Source of the DNA: Paenibacillus bovis | Lineage (GTDB): Bacteria > Bacillota > Bacilli > Paenibacillales > Paenibacillaceae | Length of the DNA: 64,000 nt | Reading direction: 5' to 3' | NCBI RefSeq assembly: GCF_001421015.2 | Contig: NZ_CP013023.1 | Coordinates: 1,853,501-1,917,500, forward strand | Shown: positions 53,774-62,582 of the stretch, piece after piece | How positions within the stretch are numbered: the stretch's first letter is position 1 | Layout of the letters: every line of letters begins with the position of its first letter | Notes under the pieces: generated by a model | What the model saw: only the letters and a program-made list of their open reading frames with translations | The model's database searches: none | Told to the model about the DNA's origin: nothing | Program-made: the position numbers and the translations under genes

Positions 53774-54703
53774 TTACACGCCGCGTTTGTTGCCCCATAC
53801 GAGAGTATGCAGTTGTGGCAGGATGCGGGCATCGTTAAAGGCTGGCATATCCATAGCCTGGTCGATCAGCCATTCGTAGCGGTGCAGCAGGGAAGAGGCA
53901 ATATTGTCGTCGGCACTGGTAACGTCGGGGTTACCGGTCTGCATGTAGAACGGTACATTCGGGTAGCGCTTGTGTACCTGTTCGGCGTACTTCAGATCGG
54001 CTTCGTCGAAAATAACGACTTTGAGGCTGATCGATTGGTCGACGGGGGCCTGTTCGTCCGAGTCGGCATAGATGATATCCTGCATCATCTGATTGATCTG
54101 GTTCTGGCGCAGCTTGCGGATAATGCTATCCAGGATCTCGAAATTAGTCTCCATCCCCGAGCTTGGCGGCTTGGGCGAGATGGTCACATCGTTGATATCC
54201 AGCAGCCAATCCTGCCAACGGGAACCCTGTGTCTCGACAGCGGTACGAATACCATCCTGGCGAAGCAGCTGGACCAGTTCACCAATCGAGACCAGCAGTG
54301 CCGGATTGCCACCGGAAATAGTGACATGGTTAAAACGGTCGCCACCGATAGCTTTGAGCTCATCGTATACATCCTGGGCACTCAGCTTGCGAATCTGGTC
54401 TTTGGCACTGCCGTCCCAGGTGAAGGCGGAGTCACACCAGCTGCAGCGATAATCGCAGCCTGCCGTGCGCACGAACATCGTTTTTTGTCCGATAACCATG
54501 CCTTCGCCCTGAACAGTCGGTCCGAAAATCTCCAGTACCGGGATCGTAGCTGTAGGACGGCTTGCCGTACCAACAGATTCATTTCCACGACTGGCTTGCT
54601 CATTTTCGCGGCCTGTCTGATCATTTTCATTCATTGATGCTTTATTACTGTTTACTTGGTCGACCATCATATCGCTGGGTTTGTCGGTGAGGATGCGGCT
54701 CAT
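53774..54703 (-). CDS. queE: 7-carboxy-7-deazaguanine synthase (radical SAM)
   Basis: This radical SAM enzyme contracts 6-carboxytetrahydropterin to 7-carboxy-7-deazaguanine. The cluster motif is CDYRCSWC (Cys83, Cys87, Cys90), preceded by FGPTVQGEGMVIGQKTMFVR, and the C-terminus ends LPQLHTLVWGNKRGV. From the ATG at 54703 it has 309 residues. About 53 of these form an extra N-terminal, Asn/Glu/Ser-rich, apparently disordered stretch that Bacillus QueE (243 residues) lacks. The start overlaps the queD stop by 4 bp (ATGA). Confidence 0.95.
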   Translation of the reverse strand: MSRILTDKPSDMMVDQVNSNKASMNENDQTGRENEQASRGNESVGTASRPTATIPVLEIFGPTVQGEGMVIGQKTMFVRTAGCDYRCSWCDSAFTWDGSAKDQIRKLSAQDVYDELKAIGGDRFNHVTISGGNPALLVSIGELVQLLRQDGIRTAVETQGSRWQDWLLDINDVTISPKPPSSGMETNFEILDSIIRKLRQNQINQMMQDIIYADSDEQAPVDQSISLKVVIFDEADLKYAEQVHKRYPNVPFYMQTGNPDVTSADDNIASSLLHRYEWLIDQAMDMPAFNDARILPQLHTLVWGNKRGV

Positions 54704-55191
54704 GATTCCATCCACTCCCGTCTGGCTTCGGCATAGCTGGTCGGTGTCTCGTATAATTGAACGAACTCGGTCCGTCCGCCCTGTACCTGATCGCAGTAAG
54801 GTTCGCTTTGCAGCGCCTGTTCCATTTGTTCGTACAGCCAGACTACCATATTCTCGGCAGTGGTATTCATTGGCGGCAGGGTTTCGTTCAGATAACGGTG
54901 ATCCAGATAAGGCTCGATGCGTTCTTTCCAGATGTTCTTGATATCGCCAAAGTCCACCACGATACCATTCATGGAAGGAATGCCGCTAATGCCAAAAATT
55001 ACTCGATACGTATGTCCGTGCAGATTCATGCATTTGCCTTCGTAGGCATGCAGATGATGGGCTGCATCGAATGTGAATTCCTTGTTTACCAGCACCCGTT
55101 TGCGATGATAACGGAGCTGTTCATGCTGGATATCGGTGCCATACTGCTGCAGCTTCTCGACAATACGAAACGGTCCGGGTTGATTCATCAT
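54700..55191 (-). CDS. queD: 6-carboxy-5,6,7,8-tetrahydropterin synthase
   Basis: The 163-residue enzyme converts dihydroneopterin triphosphate to 6-carboxytetrahydropterin. Zinc ligands are His45 or His46 (FDAAHHL), His58 and His60 (NLHGHTYR), and the catalytic Cys54 is in [10 protein letters not shown]. Residues 1-32 form a short extra N-terminus. It overlaps queC by 4 bp at its start and queE by 4 bp at its end, so the three are translationally coupled. Confidence 0.95.
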   Translation of the reverse strand: MMNQPGPFRIVEKLQQYGTDIQHEQLRYHRKRVLVNKEFTFDAAHHLHAYEGKCMNLHGHTYRVIFGISGIPSMNGIVVDFGDIKNIWKERIEPYLDHRYLNETLPPMNTTAENMVVWLYEQMEQALQSEPYCDQVQGGRTEFVQLYETPTSYAEARREWMES

Positions 55192-55916
55192 TGTTGACCA
55201 CCCCGTGCAGCAGAAGTGTCGGATTCATCCAGCTCAATCATAATACGGCGGGCTGCCGGTGCAGCATTGCGCTCCTGTACATATTTGTCCAGTCCGGCTT
55301 TGCGCAGTTTGCACGCCGGGCATTCTCCGCAGCCATCACCGATGATGCCGTTGTAGCAGGTGAGCGTATTCTCGCGAATATATTGGAAAGCGCCCAGATC
55401 GTCTGCCATTTTCCATGTCTCGGACTTGTCCAGCCACATCAGCGGCGTATGAATCACAAAGTCATAATCCATTGACAGATTGAGCGTCACATTCAGGGAT
55501 TTGACGAAAATATCACGGCAATCCGGATAGCCGCTAAAATCGGTCTCGCATACGCCGGTAATCAGATGACGTGCGCCTTTTTGCTTGGCTAGGATCGCAG
55601 CGAAGCTCAGGAACAGCAGATTGCGTCCGTCGACGAATGTGCTCGGGAGCTCTCCTTCTTCCTGGGTGATTTCGATATCCGAACGGGTCAGTGCATTGGG
55701 AGCGAGCTGGTTCAGCAGGCTCATATCCAGAATCGTCTGCTGGACTCCCAATTCTTCGGCGATTTGCTTGGCTACTTCGATCTCGGCGCTATGACGTTGT
55801 CCGTAGTTAAAAGTAACAACCTCGACTTCGGCAAACGTCTGTTTTGCCCAGAACAGGCAGGTCGTGCTATCCTGGCCGCCGCTGAATACGACAACCGCTT
55901 TTTCATTTTTAAGCAT
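55188..55916 (-). CDS. queC: 7-cyano-7-deazaguanine (preQ0) synthase
   Basis: The 242-residue ATP-dependent ligase turns 7-carboxy-7-deazaguanine and ammonia into preQ0. It has the PP-loop SGGQDSTT (residues 12-19) and a C-terminal zinc knuckle ([18 protein letters not shown]). GGAGAG lies 8 nt before the ATG. It is first in the operon, about 400 bp downstream of a preQ1-I riboswitch. Confidence 0.96.
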   Translation of the reverse strand: MLKNEKAVVVFSGGQDSTTCLFWAKQTFAEVEVVTFNYGQRHSAEIEVAKQIAEELGVQQTILDMSLLNQLAPNALTRSDIEITQEEGELPSTFVDGRNLLFLSFAAILAKQKGARHLITGVCETDFSGYPDCRDIFVKSLNVTLNLSMDYDFVIHTPLMWLDKSETWKMADDLGAFQYIRENTLTCYNGIIGDGCGECPACKLRKAGLDKYVQERNAAPAARRIMIELDESDTSAARGGQQ

Positions 55917-56319
55917 AAAAAAATCTCTCCATTTCCATCAGGGGATATCAGAAAATACAGCCTGGTTATGAATAGTATCGCTGCATAGGAAGACGATTCG
56001 GCAATAGCCGGTCATCCACAGGCAGGATACACATCCTATCCGAACGTGGTTTCTGTTGTCCTTTGGGAAGAAGAGAGTTCCATGAACTTGATCTATAGTG
56101 GCATTCTGCAGCATCATGTTGTGAAATAAAAAATACTCATCATTAATGAGTCGGATGTATACAAAATGCTCAAGCAAAAACAAACCTGCGATTGCGGATT
56201 TTTGAAATCAAGGATACAAAAGATGAGGAGACGGATAGCGATTCGAGACGGAACGTCTTTAGACCACTTTATCATCATTCATAACTATCATATCGATTCA
56301 AAAATATCTGCAATGAGGC
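55917..56319 (-). promoter_or_regulatory. long leader between preQ1 riboswitch and queC
   Basis: About 400 bp with no convincing gene; a minus-strand frame at 55938-56183 lacks a ribosome site. No strong terminator next to the aptamer is obvious. Confidence 0.45.
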
Positions 56320-56360
56320 GGTTTTAGTTTTTTATAGAGGGAGTTCGCGAACCTCTCCCG
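56320..56360 (-). promoter_or_regulatory. preQ1-I riboswitch aptamer
   Basis: Minus strand: stem GGGAGAGG / CCTCT with the tail ATAAAAAACTAA, the A-rich H-type pseudoknot strand typical of class I preQ1 aptamers. It lies upstream of queCDEF in the same direction, so it should lower expression when preQ1 is abundant. Confidence 0.9.
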
Positions 56361-56576
56361 CGTCGTACTGCACAGAACTTCCATGTATACCGATGATATA
56401 AATAGTAGTTCCAATCAGGCCAACTACGGACTTTCTTCTGTTCAGGATGCGGCTGTAAAAACCGCTTCATCAGTATAGCACATTCAATCGGGATTGGTAG
56501 GGTAAATTATGCCAATGAATAAGCAATAAGAAGGCTGAATTAAGCAGCTGTATAACGTGTATATCGGTAGAAAAAT

Positions 56577-56591
56577 GTACATAGTATGTAC
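56577..56591. promoter_or_regulatory. 15-bp perfect palindrome upstream of the barstar-like gene
   Basis: GTACATAGTATGTAC is about 60 bp before the barstar-like start and could be a repressor operator. Confidence 0.4.
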
Positions 56592-56651
56592 CTAAAGGAT
56601 ACGGATAAAAGAATTAAAATAAAAAAACAGTAACAAACAGGGAGTGGATAC

Positions 56652-57170
56652 ATGTTAACCGATGATGGGTGTATAAGTTTAGAAAAACCTTATTTCTATG
56701 TAAAGTATCCGGACAAAATGGAGTTTAGCGAACCATGGATACAGAATAGTAATAATAGCCCAAATGTGAAAATAACTTTTCTGGATGGAGATCATTGCAC
56801 AACGGTTGAAGGACTATTCAAAGAATTCAACGAAAAGTTCGACTTCCCATCTTATTTCGGCTGGAATTGGAATGCTTTGGACGAATGTCTCAGCGATCTG
56901 GATTGGCTGGATGCGCATGGACATATCGCTTGTATTCGCAATGCCGAAAAACTGCTTGGCTTATATGATAGCGACTTACTTATTATTTTGGATATTCTAA
57001 AAATGAATGTTCTGGAATGGAATAAAGGAAGATCATACTTTTCTCCTGAAAAACCACCCATGCCTTTTAATGTAATTTTTTATTGTTCCAAAGAACATCA
57101 GGAAGAATTCATAAAGAAGCTGCAAAAAGCAAATATACATGCGGACGTGCCTTTACAATCGAGATCATAA
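56652..57170 (+). CDS. barstar-family ribonuclease inhibitor
   Basis: The 172-residue protein has a barstar domain at about 45-150: the typical stretch FDFPSYFGWNWNALDECLSD carries the Trp/Asn/Asp cluster that forms the barnase-binding helix. The first 45 residues are an extra N-terminal part. Barstar proteins neutralise secreted ribonucleases such as barnase or RNase toxin tips of polymorphic toxins. No ribonuclease gene is adjacent, so it looks like an orphan immunity gene. GGGAG precedes the ATG. Confidence 0.85.
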   Translation: MLTDDGCISLEKPYFYVKYPDKMEFSEPWIQNSNNSPNVKITFLDGDHCTTVEGLFKEFNEKFDFPSYFGWNWNALDECLSDLDWLDAHGHIACIRNAEKLLGLYDSDLLIILDILKMNVLEWNKGRSYFSPEKPPMPFNVIFYCSKEHQEEFIKKLQKANIHADVPLQSRS

Positions 57171-57274
57171 TACAGAGCCGATTATACAAAGAAAATAAAT
57201 ATACACACCCTGCAGAACAACGAGTAATGAAGCATTATAAGTGTATACTAACTCTTGCAAAAATAAGGGCAACA

Positions 57275-57320
57275 CGAAAAAAAGCGACTATTCACACGAT
57301 AATTATCGTGCGCAGTCGCT
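57275..57320 (-). terminator. terminator of the DUF4253 gene
   Basis: AGCGACT/AGTCGCT outer arms with an inner perfect CACGATAATTATCGTG; on the minus strand a long T-run follows. Confidence 0.88.
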
Positions 57321-57337
57321 GCTCGATTTAATAGAAA

Positions 57338-58108
57338 TCAATCCCACCAGAAATACCAGATATCCTGCTGCTTCAGGTAACCTGCATAGCTGCCAATCGT
57401 CTCAAAGTCTTCCAGTACATAGTTGCAGAACAGCATATGCTGCTTGGCCAGCTTCAGTGCCTGCTCGTCCGTCTGGGGACGACGCTGTGCGCGCAATATC
57501 CAGGTGCTGTCATTTACTGCAATAGGGATCGCCCCATACTGCTGCTGCCATTCCCGGAATACAGCGGACTGCAGCGTGGGCAGCGGGCATTCATTGAATC
57601 CACCCATGGGAATGATCAGCGGTGCATGATATTCCTGTCCCTGCGGCAGCGTCAGCCAGATAGCGCCGTCCTCAGCACGATCCGATGTCCAGGCTGCATC
57701 CGGTACAGGAAGTATTTTGTCTCCAGCGATGATCTGTTCTTTGAAATAATCGAGAGCTTCGTCCACTTCTGCCAAATGGCGGTATGCGGCGAATAGTTCA
57801 TCTGTCGATAACTTCTCCAGCGGCTCATACTTCTCGGGCAGTTCGCTCGATTCCCAGAGCCATGTCATCGCCCGGCGCAGCGCTTCGGTCAATGGAAGAG
57901 TGTCTGCTTCGGCGGCATTTTGCTCCACATAATCAGCGAGAGAGGCGTTTTCACCAATCGCATCTTCTATCAATTCTTCGATATTGTCATTGGGCAGGAC
58001 AAGCAGGCGATGCTGTCCGGTGTGGCTGGCATCCGGATAAGTCACATCTTCCGGCTCGATTGCTTCTGTTTCGTAATCTTTCAGCCATTCAAGCATTTGT
58101 TCACTCAT
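57338..58108 (-). CDS. DUF4253-domain protein
   Basis: The 256-residue acidic protein ends with the DUF4253 pattern: YGAIPIAVNDSTWILRAQRR, then ALKLAKQHMLFCNYVLEDF and the terminal WYFWWD. The N-terminal 130 residues are Glu/Asp/Leu-rich and helical. DUF4253 proteins often appear near polymorphic toxin immunity genes, and biochemical function is unknown to me. AGGA is upstream of the ATG. A strong terminator follows on the minus strand. Confidence 0.82.
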   Translation of the reverse strand: MSEQMLEWLKDYETEAIEPEDVTYPDASHTGQHRLLVLPNDNIEELIEDAIGENASLADYVEQNAAEADTLPLTEALRRAMTWLWESSELPEKYEPLEKLSTDELFAAYRHLAEVDEALDYFKEQIIAGDKILPVPDAAWTSDRAEDGAIWLTLPQGQEYHAPLIIPMGGFNECPLPTLQSAVFREWQQQYGAIPIAVNDSTWILRAQRRPQTDEQALKLAKQHMLFCNYVLEDFETIGSYAGYLKQQDIWYFWWD

Positions 58109-58290
58109 AATGGAGATCCTTTCTATATTTGTGATAGGGGGTTCAATCAGGGTCAGGCTTGATTATGTAACTGCGGATGAAGCAGCAGCGGAGATAGATA
58201 ATCCAGAAATACTGCAAGTATCTCTGAATAGAGGCTGCTCTTCATCACTATATCATTGTGCCTATATTATACGATATTCCTAATCTATAC

Positions 58291-59040
58291 TTACTCGGTG
58301 ACATTGCCCTGATTGGCAACCTCGGCGGATTTACGTTCGATATGTTCGGGTTCGCCCAGGTAGAAACGCCGGATCGGCCGTACCTGATCATCCAGTTCAT
58401 ATACAAGCGGGATACCAGTAGGAATATTTAGCTCGGTTAACGACTTCTCGTCAATATCTTCCATATATTTGATTAATGCGCGCAGCGTGTTGCCGTGAGC
58501 AGAAATAAGAATACGCTCTTTTTTGCGGATCAGCGGTACGATCCGGTGATGCCAGAAATCGCCAACCCGATATACGGTATCCTGCAGACTTTCGCCAAGT
58601 GGAAGGTCCTGTGGATTAATATTTTTGTAGCGTTCTTCGAACTGTGGATTGCGCGGATCGTCGGTTTGGAGCAAGGGTGGTTTTACCGTCAGACTGCGCC
58701 GCCACAGATGCAGCTGTTCTTCCCCGTATTTCTCGGCAGTCTCGGTTTTGCTGAGGCCCTGGAGAGCGCCATAGTGCCGTTCATTCAGTTTCCAGGCTTT
58801 TTGCTCGGGAATCCAGAGAAGATCCAGTTCATCCAGAATATAATGCATGGTCTGAATAGAGCGTTTCAAGACAGAGGAGAAGGCCATATCAAATGTATAT
58901 CCCGCTTCGCGAATCAGATGCCCGGCTTCACGCGCTTCGTGAATACCTCTCTCGGTCAAAGACACATCGGTCCAGCCGGTAAACAGGTTTCTGCGATTAT
59001 ACTCACTTTCTCCATGGCGAACAAGAATAACGTGATACAT
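58291..59040 (-). CDS. gpmA: 2,3-bisphosphoglycerate-dependent phosphoglycerate mutase
   Basis: The 249-residue glycolytic enzyme interconverts 3- and 2-phosphoglycerate. The phosphohistidine His9 is in LVRHGESEYN, the second active-site His in SAHGNTLRAL, and LNERHYGALQGL supplies the acid and substrate ligands. Size is that of E. coli GpmA. AAGGGG lies 9 nt upstream of the ATG. It is a housekeeping gene among immunity-type genes, with no operon partner. Confidence 0.96.
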   Translation of the reverse strand: MYHVILVRHGESEYNRRNLFTGWTDVSLTERGIHEAREAGHLIREAGYTFDMAFSSVLKRSIQTMHYILDELDLLWIPEQKAWKLNERHYGALQGLSKTETAEKYGEEQLHLWRRSLTVKPPLLQTDDPRNPQFEERYKNINPQDLPLGESLQDTVYRVGDFWHHRIVPLIRKKERILISAHGNTLRALIKYMEDIDEKSLTELNIPTGIPLVYELDDQVRPIRRFYLGEPEHIERKSAEVANQGNVTE

Positions 59041-59407
59041 GAAGTATTGCCCCTTTCAGCGGATGAGAATAAGTAATGGGATGGGAATAATTGTAGTCAT
59101 ATTGGAAATGCCAAAGTGAGCAAATAGTGGCTGGAGAGACACTATGTAATTCAGGGTTGTAGTGGTTTTTATGTGCTTGCTCTCTATTTGATTTTAACCA
59201 ATACAGCTTATATAAAATCAATTTACGAATACACAAACTTCTGGAAATATGGTATTAACGCATATCATCTGAATTGTTCTTGTAAATACGTTGTTAGTAA
59301 AAATGTAATTTGAACATTAGATTTATAGGGGGACGAAAAGATAGAGCATGCGAAATGAAAAGGTAGGAGTCAGTGATTTTAATCAAATATTTAAGGAGGT
59401 TTTGTAG
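59041..59407. other. non-coding gap upstream of gpmA and the CdiI-like gene
   Basis: About 367 bp, AT-rich, holding the divergent promoters. No repeats, hairpins or clear hexamers recognised. Confidence 0.5.
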
Positions 59408-59680
59408 ATGAGTACGGATAAATACGAGACATTTAAATATTTTCTGGATTGTTATATTGTAACAACAGAGAGTTATATAGATGTACTAGAAACAGTACAA
59501 GAATTCCAAAAGTCTGAAAGAGAGAAGATTACATACGATCTTATATGTGAATTAGTAGAAATGAAGAGCAAAAACAAATGGGAAGAAATCCAAGCCATTA
59601 TAGTTGAACATTCGTTTAGAAGATATAATCCCGAAAAAACCAAGTTATTGATAGAGGATATGTTGAGAATATTAAATTAA
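59408..59680 (+). CDS. small CdiI-like immunity protein
   Basis: The 90-residue acidic protein (ETFKYFLDCYIVTTESYIDV, then a helix, and EKTKLLIEDMLRIL at the end) resembles the small family annotated as contact-dependent growth inhibition immunity proteins. I recall the pattern but cannot verify it. AAGGAGG is 8 nt upstream of the ATG. The gene is AT-rich compared with the metabolic genes around it, which fits acquired immunity genes. No matching CdiA toxin is present. Confidence 0.6.
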   Translation: MSTDKYETFKYFLDCYIVTTESYIDVLETVQEFQKSEREKITYDLICELVEMKSKNKWEEIQAIIVEHSFRRYNPEKTKLLIEDMLRILN

Positions 59681-59761
59681 CTGTAATAGACACTATTTGA
59701 TATAAACACTGTTTTCATTCAGTAGCAATTCATAGGAATGAAATGATAAAGGCGGCGCGTA

Positions 59762-59893
59762 ATGTTTGCTCAAGGTGAATTAGAGGAACTGGAAGATAAG
59801 AAAGATTCTTTTGGAAATGGGGCAGTCGCTATAAATGAAGTTACAATAGATTACTTTCATATTTTATCAAATAATTATAGGTACTTTTTTTAG
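59762..59893 (+). CDS. 43-residue open frame, possibly a truncated gene
   Basis: The ATG at 59762 is preceded by AAAGGCGG and opens 43 codons (MFAQGELEELEDKKDSFGNG). It ends just before the first zinc-ribbon gene. Composition is protein-like, but it is short and ends abruptly, so it may be a fragment of a larger immunity-type gene. Function unknown. Confidence 0.35.
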   Translation: MFAQGELEELEDKKDSFGNGAVAINEVTIDYFHILSNNYRYFF

Positions 59894-59911
59894 AAGGGAA
59901 GCTGAAAGATT

Positions 59912-60169
59912 ATGAATAATAATTGCCTGGTATGTGGGTACGATCAACTAGAAGAACCTCAATATGTAAAAGAAGTACCAAGCTATGAAATTTGTCCTTT
60001 TTGTGGTTTCGAAGCCGGATTTGATGATGATGCTGCAAGTTATCCGCTGACTATACCGGAATATAGAGCCAAATGGTTAAAGAATAGTACGTCATGGTTT
60101 GCACCTACTGATAAGCCGGAAAATTGGGCTTTAAAAGAACAATTAAAAAATATAAACTTCGAAGTGTAA
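59912..60169 (+). CDS. CxxC zinc-ribbon-like small protein, copy A
   Basis: The 85-residue protein has two CxxC pairs (CLVCGYD, CPFCGFE) about 20 residues apart, likely binding one zinc. The stretch GFDDDAASYP and IPEYRAKWL follows. This pattern is widespread in small proteins beside toxin-immunity loci; function is unknown. A paralogue of about 90 percent DNA identity lies at 61090-61356, on the other side of the Imm11-like gene. The start ATG is 59912 with a weak GGGAAG site. Confidence 0.7.
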   Translation: MNNNCLVCGYDQLEEPQYVKEVPSYEICPFCGFEAGFDDDAASYPLTIPEYRAKWLKNSTSWFAPTDKPENWALKEQLKNINFEV

Positions 60170-60213
60170 TTAATATCAATACGTTATCAAGAGATACAGA
60201 GAAAAGAGGACAT

Positions 60214-61035
60214 ATGAAAATTTGGAGCGTTATGCTTTCAAGTGAAGCATTAAGGATTGACGAATTAGAAGATGCTAATAGAATAGAAGAACTAATAAAT
60301 GAACTATGTATAGGCGAGAAAGTTAATGATTGGTCAGGCATAAAATTAAAAACATATTCAGAAGGCCTATACTCTGATTTTGCAAATTTCTTCCATGGGC
60401 TACCTTTATTTAGTCAAAAAGCACTAAAAGTATTTCAGCCGCTAATCGGAGATGAGATTGAATTTCTATCTGTGACACATCCTGATCATAACTTTTTTAT
60501 ATGTAATATCCTCAACATAGATGATTATATTGATCATAGTTTAGCTATACCAAAAAGAATTGAAATTTTAAAATTAATTCGAACATATGATCATTACGTT
60601 TTTAAAGATGCACTTTTAATGCATTCTGTCAGAAGACATATTTTCCGAATACCCGAGCTAAGACGTAATATTTTTGTTTCTGATGAATTTGTACAAACAT
60701 ACCTGGAAAATGACTTGAATGGTTTGGTTTTTGAACTGGTTTATGATTCTGAGTCAAGAAATGCTAATGATGACAAACAAATTCTTGCTTATCAGAATTA
60801 TATTGCCGAGAAAATTGAAGTTGGTGAATCCTATACCTGGGATCAGGCAATGAAGCTGATCAAACAAGGAGCAGCTTTTGCAAGTCAGCACTGGAAAATC
60901 CAGCAGACTTCAGACGGAGACTTTATGATAGGACAGTTAACACGGGGATTCGATTATCAATTTTTTGTTCCTACCGTCATATTAAAAGAATTATATGAAT
61001 TAGATTGGTATAAGACTACTAAATCAGACATTTAA
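60214..61035 (+). CDS. Imm11-like (DUF1629-type) immunity protein with extra C-terminal domain
   Basis: The 273-residue protein looks like the Imm11 family: LPLFSQKALKVFQPLIGDE, the hydrophobic FFICNILNIDDYID core, and IFRIPELRRNIFVSDEFVQT before the family end near residue 185. About 75 further residues (ESYTWDQAMKLIKQGAAFAS, HWKIQQ) form a separate C-terminal module. From the ATG at 60214, AAAGAGG is at good spacing; the ATG at 60124 would overlap the previous gene. It is flanked by the two zinc-ribbon copies. No cognate toxin is seen. Confidence 0.6.
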   Translation: MKIWSVMLSSEALRIDELEDANRIEELINELCIGEKVNDWSGIKLKTYSEGLYSDFANFFHGLPLFSQKALKVFQPLIGDEIEFLSVTHPDHNFFICNILNIDDYIDHSLAIPKRIEILKLIRTYDHYVFKDALLMHSVRRHIFRIPELRRNIFVSDEFVQTYLENDLNGLVFELVYDSESRNANDDKQILAYQNYIAEKIEVGESYTWDQAMKLIKQGAAFASQHWKIQQTSDGDFMIGQLTRGFDYQFFVPTVILKELYELDWYKTTKSDI

Positions 61036-61089
61036 CATTACTAACATCTATTTTTGTAGTATACTGTCTAGTCCATAATTGAAGAGAGA

Positions 61090-61356
61090 GTGAGAATCAT
61101 AAATAATATTTGCCTGGTATGTGGGTATGATCAACTAGAAGAACCTCAATATGTAGAAGAAGTACCAAGCTATGAAATTTGTTCTTGTTGCGGTTTCGAA
61201 GCTGGATTTGATGATGATGCTGCAAGTTACCCGCAGACTATACCGGAATATAGAGCTAGTTGGTTAAAGCATGATGCGCCGTGGTTTATGCTCAAAGAGA
61301 AACCAGCAAATTGGGACTTAAAAGAACAATTAAAAAATATAAATTTTGAGTTGTAA
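61090..61356 (+). CDS. CxxC zinc-ribbon-like small protein, copy B
   Basis: A close paralogue of copy A (CLVCGYD, CSCCGFE, then GFDDDAASYP), 88 residues from GTG 61090. The base corresponding to the ATG of copy A is ATA here (61102-61104), so the ancestral start is lost and translation would begin four codons upstream at GTG, where only a GAGAG site exists. Either the start moved or the copy is becoming silent. The coding frame is intact to the TAA. Confidence 0.6.
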   Translation: MRIINNICLVCGYDQLEEPQYVEEVPSYEICSCCGFEAGFDDDAASYPQTIPEYRASWLKHDAPWFMLKEKPANWDLKEQLKNINFEL

Positions 61357-61397
61357 TCTGTTGAGACCTTCCACTATAAAAAAATCTTCAAACTTCA

Positions 61398-61432
61398 TCG
61401 GAGGGCATTTCCCTACTGCTTTCTGAAGTGAA
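61398..61432 (+). other. possible decayed 3' half of the structured element
   Basis: About 33 bases (CGGAGG...TTTCTGAAGTG) align without gaps to the 3' half of copy 2 (CGGAGG...TTTTCGCAGCG), with 21 of 33 identical. TTTCTGAAGTGAAT is also identical to the end of copy 1. No pairing 5' half is found upstream. Confidence 0.3.
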
Positions 61433-61587
61433 TGATGACCAAACTCTCTATATCAATTGGCAAGCACTCGTATTCATGTTATTTTAAAGCAGAAAGCGAT
61501 CTACTCTCTGCACATTAACAGACAGTACCCGAAAAAGATCGCCCCACTACTCGCTTATATCAAACTAACCATAAAGGAGATTCATCT

Positions 61588-61917
61588 ATGAATATTACGA
61601 TTCGCCGTGCTCAGCTGGCAAAGCTGGAAGAACCAGAAAAAGGCTTTGTCGGTAAAGTCGAACTGGAAGTCGAAGGACATGCCGAACCTTACGAACTCAC
61701 TCTGTTCTCCAAACGAGGTACTGACTGGGATTACAGTCTGCACTTCCTGAACGAATCCGGTAAAGAAGAGGAGATCGAAGCCCTGGAGACTGTTATCGAG
61801 GAAAATGATGATGAATTCGATCGTATCATTGATGCAGCATGGGATACTTGTGCTGCTGAAGATGTACCTCCGCACATCCAGCGTGAACGCGAAGAAGCCG
61901 GCTCTTCCAACGATTAA
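61588..61917 (+). CDS. conserved-looking small acidic protein
   Basis: The 109-residue protein has no signal peptide or membrane helix. It is rich in Glu and Asp, with a beta-rich first half (NITIRRAQLAKLEEPEKGF) and a helical second half (EEEIEALETVIEENDDEFDR). AAAGGAG is 10 nt upstream. I do not recognise the family. Codon use is like the core genes rather than the AT-rich patch to its left. Confidence 0.7.
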   Translation: MNITIRRAQLAKLEEPEKGFVGKVELEVEGHAEPYELTLFSKRGTDWDYSLHFLNESGKEEEIEALETVIEENDDEFDRIIDAAWDTCAAEDVPPHIQREREEAGSSND

Positions 61918-61995
61918 TTTAGAGAGCATTGGATGACCGGTATAATACAGATTTGACATTACCGCTCATTGAACCGGTATCGCTCTATCTTGCCT

Positions 61996-62032
61996 ATAGC
62001 CATACACTGTATCAGATACAGCGTATGGCTAT
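61996..62032 (+). terminator. terminator-like hairpin after the small acidic protein gene
   Basis: ATAGCCATAC-CTGTATC pairs with GATACAG-GTATGGCTAT with one mismatch, followed by a weak T-rich stretch. Confidence 0.6.
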
Positions 62033-62582
62033 TTGTATTGCAGCGAATAATTCGCCTCGGAATAGTATTGTCATGAACAGGACTTTTCAAAATATGTAAG
62101 GCATAAAGTCATGCTCCTCACCATACCATAGACCTGTTCGTTTCGGAAAAAGTCGAAAATACTTAAAAACTTGATATCTAAGCAGTTTATTCAATAATTT
62201 CAGTCAAAATATAGGTAGAAGAACTTTTCGACCTTAAATATAATGGGTATTATAGACTAATAATTGCGTGAAAACGTATATCGATTATGACAAATATCTT
62301 CAAATTTTGAATAACGGAGCCTTTAGACTCAGGATTTTGGAGGCGTTATCCTGTTACACTAAAATATGCTCTGTGGTACGCCAAGTACCCGTATAACCTC
62401 TATTGGAAACATGACATCAAGCATACGGGCAGGAATGGCAGTTCCCCTGATGTAAATTATTACAGACCAATACAGATAAACATTATTTTATGAAATAGAT
62501 GCGAAAGAATGGTTGAAACGCGACGAAAAAGGCCGTTAAACAATGCCAATCTGAAGAATGTACAACAGAGAGGAGATTAATA
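62033..62582. other. non-coding gap
   Basis: About 550 bp, AT-rich, with no gene, repeat or strong hairpin that I can recognise. It should hold the promoter of the 62583 gene. Confidence 0.5.

Noticed and set aside
55938..56183. 81-residue frame in the queC leader
   Set aside because: No ribosome site and poor protein character; likely a chance frame.
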